Origin: Leisingera thetidis | GTDB taxonomy: Bacteria; Pseudomonadota; Alphaproteobacteria; Rhodobacterales; Rhodobacteraceae | Reading direction: 5' to 3' | NCBI RefSeq assembly: GCF_025857195.1 | Contig: NZ_CP109788.1 | Span: 62,001 to 126,000, forward strand | Length of the DNA: 64,000 bases | In this document: in pieces, positions 42,206-49,614 of the stretch | How the letters are laid out: each line of letters begins with the position of its first letter | Numbering within the stretch: the stretch's first letter is position 1 | Translations under genes and position numbers: made by a program | Notes under the pieces: model-generated | What the model saw: the letters and a program-made list of their open reading frames with translations, nothing else | What the model was told of the DNA's origin: nothing | The model's database searches: none

Positions 42206-43099
42206 TTATCCAGGGGGCTGGCAGGCGGCGCGCATATCCCGGATAAACAGCTCCACCGCGCGTCTTTGAACCTGGGTTTGCCGGGTGGCCAGCGAAAAGG
42301 CGGATTGCCAGCGCAGCCGAGGGTGGCAGAGTTCCCGGAACCTGCCCGTCCTGGTCCAGCTTTCGGCGAAATGAACCGGCAGCGGGCCAAGATACTGCCC
42401 GGTTTCGATCAGCATCGCCATCGCCTCCATGTTGGCGACCACCGCTGTCGGGTCCGGGCCGCCAAGATCGGGTGAGACCAGCATGTCATAGGAGCGCTGG
42501 CAGAGCGGATAGGACGCAATTCCCTGCGGGCTGATCTCTGTCTCCGGCAGGGTGAACAGCGGATGGCCCCTGCCGCAGTAAAGCCGGTGCTCTTCGCTGC
42601 ACAGCTCTTCATAGGTGAGGTCGGCAATCCGGTTGCGGAAGGGTGCAATGGCCACGTGCAGCGCGCCGGTGATCAGCTGCTGGGTCAGATCGGCGGGCGA
42701 GGCGACGACGATCTCCAGCCGCACCTCGTTGCGGCGGGCGAGGAACGTTTGCAGGGCCCGGGCCAGGTTGAGGCCGGGCAGGCTGCTGACCGCATCCACC
42801 ACGCCGATCCGCAGGTCGCCGGTGACCGCGTCGCGCAGCTCCAGCAGTTCGGCGTCGAAATCGCGGGCGCTGCGCAGGATGCCGCGGGCCTTCTGATAGG
42901 CGATCTCGCCCCGCTCGGTCAGGCGGAAGCCGCCGCGGCCGCGCTCGCACACCCGGTAGCCGAGCGAGGTTTCGAGGTCGCGGATGCGGATGCTGATGGC
43001 GGACTGGGTGATGCCAAGGGCGTATTGCGCATCGGAAAATCCGCCGCAGTCCACCACGGTGACAAAGGTTTCCAACAGCGTATTGCGCAGCAGTTTCAT
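42206..43099 (-). CDS. LysR family transcriptional regulator
   Basis: A 297-residue LysR regulator. The HTH (LLETFVTVVDCGGFSDAQYALGITQSAISIRIRDLE) is unusual in having Gly-Gly-Phe-Ser before the recognition helix but is otherwise typical; an effector-binding domain follows from about residue 90. GGAGGA precedes ATG 43099. It diverges from a TRAP transporter plus ureohydrolase operon over a 143-bp region with an ATAAGC inverted repeat, so it likely controls that operon. Confidence 0.92.
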   Translation of the reverse strand: MKLLRNTLLETFVTVVDCGGFSDAQYALGITQSAISIRIRDLETSLGYRVCERGRGGFRLTERGEIAYQKARGILRSARDFDAELLELRDAVTGDLRIGVVDAVSSLPGLNLARALQTFLARRNEVRLEIVVASPADLTQQLITGALHVAIAPFRNRIADLTYEELCSEEHRLYCGRGHPLFTLPETEISPQGIASYPLCQRSYDMLVSPDLGGPDPTAVVANMEAMAMLIETGQYLGPLPVHFAESWTRTGRFRELCHPRLRWQSAFSLATRQTQVQRRAVELFIRDMRAACQPPG

Positions 43100-43142
43100 G
43101 AGGCCGTCCTCCGAAGGGTGTGGCAGTCATTACATGAACTTT

Positions 43143-43160
43143 GCTTATGTGAATATAAGC
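43143..43160. promoter_or_regulatory. Inverted repeat, candidate LysR operator
   Basis: GCTTAT (43143-43148) and ATAAGC (43155-43160) are separated by 6 bp, a T-N11-A-like LysR box centred between the divergent LysR and TRAP genes, 44 bp from the LysR start. Confidence 0.5.
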
Positions 43161-43242
43161 AGTGTGATATTTTTTCATGCTTAAGTTCGTGCTGAGGTGT
43201 CCCCCGACCCGCGTCAATCATGCCAACTGGGAGGAGACCCGC

Positions 43243-44259
43243 ATGGCCCTTAACCTGAGATCCCTGAAAACAACCGCTGCCGCGGCGCTGCTGAGCCTGG
43301 CGCCGGCCGCGGTCTTTGCCGATGACTGGAAATTTGCCATCGAGGAAATTCCGGGCTCGATCATGGACGCCTATGCGCAGGAGTTCAAAAAGCGCATCGA
43401 GGCGGCGACCGAGGGCGATGTGACCGTGACCGTCTATCCGATGGGCACGCTCGGCACCCCGACCGAAACGGTGGAGCAGGCCGCCGACGGCGTCATCCAG
43501 CTGACCAATGTGTCGATCGGCAACCTCGGCACCATCGTGCCGGAGAGCCAGGTGTTCCTGCTGCCCTACCTGCTGCCCTCGGACCCGGCGGCGGTTTCAA
43601 AAATCCTCAGCAGCTCGGACACCATCTATGGCCCGCTGAACGCAGACTTCCAGAAGCGCGGGCTGGAAGTGATGACGATGTATTCCGAAGGCCCGCAGGT
43701 CTGGACCACCAACCGCGAGATCCGCACGCCGGAGGACTTCGAGAACTTCAAGATGCGGGTGATGGTGTCGCCGATCCTGCTGGAGACCTACAAGAACATG
43801 GGCGCCAGCCCGACGCCGCTGCCGTTCGGCGAAGTGTTCGGCGCGCTGCAGCTGGGCGCGGTGGACGGCCAGGTGAACCCGATCCCGACCATCGAGGAGA
43901 TGAAGTTCTACGAGGTCACCAGCCATCTGATCTGGGCCGGCGAGCAGGAACTGGTGACCACCGTTGTCGCCGGGTCCGACTGGTTCGCCACCCTGAGCCC
44001 GGAACGCCAGCAGCTGCTGCGCGGCACCATGGCGGAAATGACCGGCTACATCGACGGCGTGGTCAGCGAGTTCAACCAGCAGCGTCTGGACAGCATCAAG
44101 GATGCCAAGCCGGACATCGGCCTGGTGGTGCTGTCTGAGGACGAGCGTGATGCCTTCCGTGCCCGCTCGGGCGGGACTGCCGCCGCCTATGTCGAGACCG
44201 CAGGCGCCCGCGGCCAGGAGCTGCTGGATGCGCTGCAGGCGGAGCTGGCGGGCAACTGA
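43243..44259 (+). CDS. TRAP transporter substrate-binding protein (DctP family)
   Basis: A 338-residue periplasmic binding protein: Sec signal (to VFA, about residue 27) and a DctP fold with PMGTLGTPTETVEQAADG and GASPTPLPFGEVFGALQLGAVDGQ. ATG 43243 has GGGAGGAG upstream. The DctP ligand Arg, which usually binds a carboxylate, is expected near the ENFKMRVM segment (Arg present). The gene is followed by both membrane subunits and an agmatinase-family enzyme, suggesting a carboxylated guanidino ligand such as 4-guanidinobutanoate (inference). Confidence 0.92.
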   Translation: MALNLRSLKTTAAAALLSLAPAAVFADDWKFAIEEIPGSIMDAYAQEFKKRIEAATEGDVTVTVYPMGTLGTPTETVEQAADGVIQLTNVSIGNLGTIVPESQVFLLPYLLPSDPAAVSKILSSSDTIYGPLNADFQKRGLEVMTMYSEGPQVWTTNREIRTPEDFENFKMRVMVSPILLETYKNMGASPTPLPFGEVFGALQLGAVDGQVNPIPTIEEMKFYEVTSHLIWAGEQELVTTVVAGSDWFATLSPERQQLLRGTMAEMTGYIDGVVSEFNQQRLDSIKDAKPDIGLVVLSEDERDAFRARSGGTAAAYVETAGARGQELLDALQAELAGN

Positions 44260-44313
44260 TCCCGCGTCCGGCCCCGCGCGGACCAGCGCGGGGTCCCACC
44301 AAGGAAGGATACC

Positions 44314-44937
44314 ATGCAACACGCCAATTCCGCGCCCTTCGGGTTTCTGGGCAAGATCGACGGCGCCATCGGCCGTGCCGAGGTCTGGATCCTGGGCTGG
44401 GGGATCATCCTGATGGCGGCCAACACCATCGCCAATGTCTTTGGCCGCTACGTGTTCAACCAGTCGATCTACTTCTCGGAGGAGCTGAACGAGTTCCTGA
44501 TTGTCATCGTCACCTTCATGGGGCTGGGCTATGCCACCCGCAAGGGCATCCACATCCGCATGTCCGCGGTCTATGACGCGCTGCCGGTGAAGCTGCGCAA
44601 GGGGCTGATGGTGGTGATTGCCGCCACCACCGCGGTGATGATGGCGGTCCTGGCCTGGTACGCGCTGGAATATGTGCAGAAGGTCGCCAGCCGCGGCCGC
44701 ATCACCCCGGCGCTGCAGCTGCCGTTGTACCTCACCTATGTCTGGGTGGTGCTCGGGCTGGCGCTGACCGCCTTTCAGTACCTGCTGACCGCGCTGCGCA
44801 ACCTGAATTTCGCCGAGGCGGAGATCTATGTCTCCTACCTGGAGGTGGACAGCTACGAGGACCCGGAAACCGCCGCCGCCATCCAGCGCTATGAAGAGGC
44901 CGGCGCCGCGGGCACCGGGACAGGGGAAAAACCATGA
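44314..44937 (+). CDS. TRAP transporter small permease (DctQ-like)
   Basis: A 207-residue membrane protein with four hydrophobic segments and the DctQ landmarks GRYVFNQSIYFSEELNEFLIV and ATRKGIHIRM. It overlaps the large permease by 4 bp (ATGA), so translation is coupled. The C-terminal 40 residues are an acidic tail longer than usual (YEDPETAAAIQRYEEAG). Confidence 0.9.
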   Translation: MQHANSAPFGFLGKIDGAIGRAEVWILGWGIILMAANTIANVFGRYVFNQSIYFSEELNEFLIVIVTFMGLGYATRKGIHIRMSAVYDALPVKLRKGLMVVIAATTAVMMAVLAWYALEYVQKVASRGRITPALQLPLYLTYVWVVLGLALTAFQYLLTALRNLNFAEAEIYVSYLEVDSYEDPETAAAIQRYEEAGAAGTGTGEKP

Positions 44938-46214
44938 CCGAACTGATGCTTGCCGTGATGGTCCTGCTCTTGCTGGCAGGGTTCCCGATGAAGATGCCGC
45001 TGATCTCGGCCGCAGTTCTGGGCTTCCTCGTCTACTTCCCGGACATGAGCCTGCAGATCCTGGTGCAGCAGATGATCGGCGGCGTGAAGCCCGCCGCGCT
45101 GATTGCGGTGCCGATGTTCATCCTGGCCGCCGACATCATCACCCGCGGCCATTCCGCCAACCGGCTGATCGACGTGGTGATGAGCTTCATGGGCCATATC
45201 AAAGGCGGTCTGGCGATCTCCGTCACCTCGGCCTGCGCGCTGTTCGGCGCGGTCTGCGGCTCGACCCAGGCCACCGTGGTGGCAATCGGCGGCGCGATGC
45301 GGCCGCGGATGCTGAAATCCGGCTACAAGGACAGCTTTGCCATCGGCCTGATCGTCAATGCGGCGGACCTCGCCTATCTGATCCCGCCCTCCATCGGCAT
45401 GATCATCTATGGCGTGGTCTCGGGCACCTCGATCTCGCAGCTGTTCATCGCGGGCATTGTGCCGGGACTGCTGATCGTGGTGCTGTTCTCGGCCTACTGC
45501 ATGGTCTACGCCTACCGCCACGACATCCCCGTCCTGCCGCGCGAGGGCTGGGGCCAGCGGTTCACCGCCATGCGCCGGGCACTGTGGCCGATGGGCTTTC
45601 CGGCGATCATCGTCGGCGGCATCTACGGCGGGGTGTTCTCGCCGACCGAGGCGGCGGCGATCTGCGTGCTTTATGCCGCGGTGCTGGAGGTGCTGATCTT
45701 CCGCTCGGTGAAACTGCGCGACCTCTGGGACATTGCGCTGTCGACCGGCGCCATCACCTCGGTGGTGTTCATCCTGATTGCGGCGGGTGCCGCCTTCAGC
45801 TGGACGCTGAGCTTTGCCCAGGTGCCGCAGCAGATCATCGCGTCATTGGGGCTGGATGAGGCCGGACCGCTGATGGTGCTGCTGGCAGTCAACCTCGCCT
45901 TCTTCCTCGGCTGCATGTTCGTCGACTCGATTGTGGTGATCCTGATTCTGGTGCCGATCTTCGCGCCGATGATCAAAGCGGCCGGTTTGGACCCGGTGCT
46001 GGTCGGTGTGCTGATCACCCTGCAGGTCGCCATCGGCGCCGCAACGCCGCCGTTCGGCTGCAACCTGTTCACCGCCATCGCGGTGTTCCGCCGCCCGTTC
46101 GTGGAAGTGGTGCGCGGGGTGCCGCCCTTCCTGATCATCCTGCTGGCCGTGACTGGCCTGCTGGTCGCCTTCCCGCAAATCGCCCTGTTCCTGCCGGAAC
46201 TGGCCTATCGTTAA
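44934..46214 (+). CDS. TRAP transporter large permease (DctM-like)
   Basis: A 426-residue membrane protein with 11-12 hydrophobic segments. It has the DctM signature regions CALFGAVCGSTQATVVAIGG and IPPSIGMIIYGVVSGTSISQLF, and GATAPPFG-like AATPPFGCNLFTA near the C-terminus. It is the sodium-coupled translocation unit and works with the preceding binding protein and small permease. Confidence 0.92.
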   Translation: MTELMLAVMVLLLLAGFPMKMPLISAAVLGFLVYFPDMSLQILVQQMIGGVKPAALIAVPMFILAADIITRGHSANRLIDVVMSFMGHIKGGLAISVTSACALFGAVCGSTQATVVAIGGAMRPRMLKSGYKDSFAIGLIVNAADLAYLIPPSIGMIIYGVVSGTSISQLFIAGIVPGLLIVVLFSAYCMVYAYRHDIPVLPREGWGQRFTAMRRALWPMGFPAIIVGGIYGGVFSPTEAAAICVLYAAVLEVLIFRSVKLRDLWDIALSTGAITSVVFILIAAGAAFSWTLSFAQVPQQIIASLGLDEAGPLMVLLAVNLAFFLGCMFVDSIVVILILVPIFAPMIKAAGLDPVLVGVLITLQVAIGAATPPFGCNLFTAIAVFRRPFVEVVRGVPPFLIILLAVTGLLVAFPQIALFLPELAYR

Positions 46215-46232
46215 GAAAAACGGAGAATCAAC

Positions 46233-47198
46233 ATGTCTGCACACGGTTACGAATCCGGCCGCCTGAACCTGCCCTTCGTCGGCATCGCCACCTTCGGCAA
46301 GAAGCCCTATGTCGAGGATTGGGACAATATCAACGCCGACGTCGCCATCCTCGGCGCGCCCTTTGATTTCGGCTGCCAGTTCCGCTCCGGCGCGCGGTTC
46401 GGCCCGCGGGCGGTGCGCGAGGCCTCCACCCTGTTCAGCTTCGGCCACGCCGGCGCCTATGATCATGAGGATGACGCCACCTATCTGGGCGCGGACGTGC
46501 GGATCGTCGATCTGGGCGATGCCGACATCATCCACACCAAGACCGAGGAAAGCCACGCCAACATCGAATACGGCGTGAAGAAGATCCTCGACGCGGGCGC
46601 CATTCCGGTGACCATCGGCGGCGACCACTCCATCAATATCCCCTGCATCAACGCCTATGCCGAGGATTGCGCCAAAAACGGCCCGATCCACGTGATCCAG
46701 ATCGACGCGCATCTCGACTTTGTCGATGAGCGCCACGGTGTCACCGACGGCCACGGCAACCCGATGCGCCGCGCAATCGAGAAGGATTACGTCTCCGGCA
46801 TGACCCAGCTGGGCATCCGCAACGTGTCCTCCACCGCCAAGGAGGGGTACATCGACGCCCGCGAGCGCGGCTCCGACATCCTGTCGGTGCGCCAGGTGCG
46901 CAAGCTGGGCACGCAAGGCGTTCTGGAGCGCATTCCCGAGGGCGCGCGCTATTACGTGACCATCGACATCGACGCCTTCTGCCCGTCGATTGCGCCGGGC
47001 ACCGGCACCCCCAGCCACGGCGGCTTCCAGTATTACGACGTGCTGGAAATTCTGCAGGGGCTCAGCAAACGCGGCGATGTGGTGGGGATCGACCTGGTGG
47101 AAGTGGCCCCGGCCTATGACCCGGCCGAGAGCACCCAGATCCTGGCGGCGCAGCTATTGCTGAACTTCATCGGCTTCATTTTCCACAACAAGACCTGA
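46233..47198 (+). CDS. speB: Agmatinase/guanidino-acid ureohydrolase (arginase family)
   Basis: A 321-residue binuclear manganese ureohydrolase. The metal ligands are His132 (GGDHS), Asp158, His160 and Asp162 (QIDAHLDF), and Asp245 and Asp247 (TIDIDAFC). The usual DIDxxDP reads DIDAFCP here, with Cys for Asp, and GTGTPE reads GTGTPS; this substitution pattern suggests a subfamily distinct from standard agmatinase, such as guanidinobutyrase or guanidinopropionase. It follows the TRAP permease by 18 bp, so its substrate probably enters through that transporter, releasing urea and an amino acid. The gene symbol reflects family only. Confidence 0.88.
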   Translation: MSAHGYESGRLNLPFVGIATFGKKPYVEDWDNINADVAILGAPFDFGCQFRSGARFGPRAVREASTLFSFGHAGAYDHEDDATYLGADVRIVDLGDADIIHTKTEESHANIEYGVKKILDAGAIPVTIGGDHSINIPCINAYAEDCAKNGPIHVIQIDAHLDFVDERHGVTDGHGNPMRRAIEKDYVSGMTQLGIRNVSSTAKEGYIDARERGSDILSVRQVRKLGTQGVLERIPEGARYYVTIDIDAFCPSIAPGTGTPSHGGFQYYDVLEILQGLSKRGDVVGIDLVEVAPAYDPAESTQILAAQLLLNFIGFIFHNKT

Positions 47199-47239
47199 GT
47201 CTCCTCCCGCTGCGCCTGTGTGCAAAGGCGCAACGGACT

Positions 47240-47280
47240 GCCTGGCACGCCGTCTTCCATAGGCGTGCCAGGCCTTTTTG
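47240..47280 (+). terminator. Rho-independent terminator after the ureohydrolase
   Basis: Perfect 12-bp stem GCCTGGCACGCC/GGCGTGCCAGGC (47240-47251 with 47262-47273), 10-nt loop, then CTTTTTG. Confidence 0.88.
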
Positions 47281-47295
47281 GACCCGGCCTATTTG

Positions 47296-47345
47296 CTTCT
47301 TTCTGGTCAAAAATACTCCGGGGAGCGCGAGGGGCCGGCCCCTCG
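47296..47345 (-). repeat. Dispersed palindromic element, copy D (reverse orientation)
   Basis: Read on the - strand: stem CGAGGGGCC/GGCCCCTCG, then CGCTCCCCGGAGTATTTTTG and CCAGAAAGAAG. It lies 30 bp after the TetR stop, in that gene's sense orientation, like copies A-C behind their genes. Confidence 0.7.
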
Positions 47346-47374
47346 CTCCCGCCGCCGCCGCACGCGCCGGACCT

Positions 47375-48046
47375 TCAGCGGCCCATCTTCCCTTCAGCAA
47401 ACGCCCGGGCCGCTGCCACCGCCTCCGGATCCGGTTCCACCCCGGTAAAGCCCAGCAGATAGCCTTCCAGCCGGGCGGTGCGGGCCTGCATCGGCTCCCG
47501 CACCTCCAGCGCGTGGTAGCCGCATTGCATGAAATAGAGGATCCGCGCCCGCGCGTCGGCCTCGTATGGGTCATAGCCGTGCCGCTCGAACATCGCGGTC
47601 ACCGCCCTGAGCCGCAGCGCATCCGCCGCGTCGATCCGGTTGCGCACCTTGCCGTCGCGCCGCGACCATTCGCGGACCGCAAAATCCAAGGACGCGTCGA
47701 ACAGGTCCGGATCGACAAAGCAGCGGAAGAAATTGCAGACCGCCCAGGAAATATTGTCAGCTGGCAATTTGCAATGGGTGAGCACCGGCGCGGTGTTGCG
47801 GGCCTCCCAATCGTCCAGCAGCGCCTCCAGCAGGTGCTTGCGGCTTTTGAAATACCAGTAGAAGCTGGAGCGCGAGACCCTCAGCCGCTCGCCGATGGCC
47901 AGCACCTTGACCCCCGCCACGCCGTCGCTGATCAAGAGGTCGCGGGCCACGTTCAGCCAGTCCTCCGGCGTGACCTTCACATGGCCGCTCAGCGGTTCCT
48001 TGTCCGGGTTGTCCCGGTGCAGCACCGGGGCCGCGCGTCTGGCCAT
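47375..48046 (-). CDS. TetR family transcriptional regulator
   Basis: A 223-residue regulator with an N-terminal TetR HTH (VARDLLISDGVAGVKVLAIGERLRVSRSSFYWYFKSRKHLLEAL) and a helical ligand domain. The true start is ATG 48046, 1 bp after the MttB-like gene stop; longer frames only extend into that gene. Being co-transcribed with a methyltransferase and a DMGDH-like oxidase, it is likely the autoregulated control gene of this methylamine operon. The coding sequence itself contains the near-palindrome TTGTCAGCTGGCAA (47755-47768). Confidence 0.88.
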   Translation of the reverse strand: MARRAAPVLHRDNPDKEPLSGHVKVTPEDWLNVARDLLISDGVAGVKVLAIGERLRVSRSSFYWYFKSRKHLLEALLDDWEARNTAPVLTHCKLPADNISWAVCNFFRCFVDPDLFDASLDFAVREWSRRDGKVRNRIDAADALRLRAVTAMFERHGYDPYEADARARILYFMQCGYHALEVREPMQARTARLEGYLLGFTGVEPDPEAVAAARAFAEGKMGR

Positions 48047-48047
48047 C

Positions 48048-49610
48048 TCAGCTCTCCGGCGGGGCGCCGCCTTCTGCGGTGCGCTTGGCGATGAAGCCTT
48101 GCAGGGCCTCAACGCGGGTTTCATCGGTTTGGGGCCGGGTATCACGCGCGACGATCTCCTGCCAGACCCGGGTGGCCCGGCTGTTGGCATCCAGCGCGCC
48201 GCGCTCTGTCCAGGTGCCGAAATTGGCGTAGTCATGCACCACCGGCTCATAGAATTCGGTACTATAGCGCGCCATGGTCTGGGGGGTGGCAAAGAAATGG
48301 CCGCCTGGCGCCACCTCCCGGATCGCGGTGTCATAGCCGATTTCCTCCGTGCCCGCCTGAGCGCCGGCGCACAGCTCGGCAATCATGTTCAGGACTTCCG
48401 CATCGGTGATCAGCTTCTCAAAAGACACCGACAGCCCGCCCTCCAGCCAGCCCGCCGAATGGATCACCACGGTGGCCCCGGCCATCAGGCAGCCCCACAG
48501 GCCCATCTGGTTTTCATTGGCCGCCTGCACGTCGTTGGTATTGGAGGCCGACCCGGCAGCCGAGCGCCAGGGCAGGCCAAGAAAGCGCGCCAGCTGGCCC
48601 GCCGCCAGCGAGGCCTGGAAATGCGGAGGCGTGCCGAACGCAGGCGCGCCGGACTTCATGTCGACGTTGGAGGTGAAAGTGCCGTAGCACACCGGCGCGC
48701 CGGGGTTTGCCAGCTGGGTAAGCGTCAGGGCTGCCAGCACTTCGGCATGGCTGAGGGTGATGGCACCCGCCACCGTAATCGGCGCCATCGCCCCCATCAG
48801 GGTGAACGGCGTGACAATCGACACTTGCCCGTGGCGGGCAAAGTCGATCAAACCTTGCGCCATCGGAATGTCCAGCGTGCGCGGGCTGTTGGTGTTGATG
48901 ATAGTGTAGCAGCGCGGCTCGGCCTGGAACTCACCGTCCGAAAGCCCGCGGAAATCGCGGATCATCTCGAAACAGTCCATCACCTGCGGCGTGCCGCGGG
49001 AGTAGATGAAGGGGAATTTGTCCGTGAGCGTCATCTGCGCCTCGGTGGTGAAATAGTGGCGCAGGTGCACGGGCACGTCCTGAGGCTCCACCTGGGGCGA
49101 GATCATGTGGAAAACATCAAAGTGATGGGTGAGCTTGAGGTATTCCAGGTAGTCCCGGGCTGAGCCGGGGCGGCGGCCCCGTTCCAGATCGGTGGCATTG
49201 GGCGCGCCGGCGCCTGCCTGGAACACCAGGCTGCCCAGCTCCAGCGTGATATCGCGGTCCCGCGCTCCGGCCCGGCAGGTGATCGCGCGCGGCGCCGTGG
49301 CCAGTGCCGCCTCCACCATGTCGCGGCCGATATAGACCATTTCGCGGTCTTCATCGACGCGGGCGCCGCCTGCGGCAAAAATCCTGCGCGCCTCGGGCAG
49401 CAGCACCTTCATGCCCAGTTCCTGCAGCATCTTCAGCGCGGTTTCATGCATGTCCGCGATCTGATCGGCCGGAAACACTTCCATCAGCGGGAACGGGTTC
49501 TTCAGCTGGCGGTAGTTCACATTGCGCTTGGGGGCTTGGGCGGCCTCCGCGCCGCGCCCGCGTCCCCTTTGGCGGCGGCCGCGCGGGCCGCCTTCGTTTT
49601 CGATGGTCAT
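48048..49610 (-). CDS. MttB-family trimethylamine/betaine methyltransferase, non-pyrrolysine
   Basis: A 520-residue protein of the trimethylamine methyltransferase (MttB) family, with a TIM-barrel core (e.g. CYTIINTNSPRTLDIPMAQG; LTQLANPGAPVCYGTFTSN; GLPWRSAAGSASNTNDVQAA). There is no in-frame UAG, so the pyrrolysine of methanogen MttB is absent. Such homologues include the glycine betaine:corrinoid methyltransferase (MtgB). A basic, low-complexity N-terminus (GPRGRRQRGRGRGAEAAQAP) is unusual. No corrinoid protein or corrinoid-methyl acceptor gene lies in the window. It is 4 bp from the DMGDH-like gene, so it probably acts on the same methylated amine. Confidence 0.9.
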   Translation of the reverse strand: MTIENEGGPRGRRQRGRGRGAEAAQAPKRNVNYRQLKNPFPLMEVFPADQIADMHETALKMLQELGMKVLLPEARRIFAAGGARVDEDREMVYIGRDMVEAALATAPRAITCRAGARDRDITLELGSLVFQAGAGAPNATDLERGRRPGSARDYLEYLKLTHHFDVFHMISPQVEPQDVPVHLRHYFTTEAQMTLTDKFPFIYSRGTPQVMDCFEMIRDFRGLSDGEFQAEPRCYTIINTNSPRTLDIPMAQGLIDFARHGQVSIVTPFTLMGAMAPITVAGAITLSHAEVLAALTLTQLANPGAPVCYGTFTSNVDMKSGAPAFGTPPHFQASLAAGQLARFLGLPWRSAAGSASNTNDVQAANENQMGLWGCLMAGATVVIHSAGWLEGGLSVSFEKLITDAEVLNMIAELCAGAQAGTEEIGYDTAIREVAPGGHFFATPQTMARYSTEFYEPVVHDYANFGTWTERGALDANSRATRVWQEIVARDTRPQTDETRVEALQGFIAKRTAEGGAPPES

Positions 49611-49614
49611 CGCC

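Noticed and set aside
48048..49610. Possible pyrrolysine decoding in the MttB homologue
   Set aside because: No in-frame TAG occurs inside the coding sequence, and no pyl genes are present.
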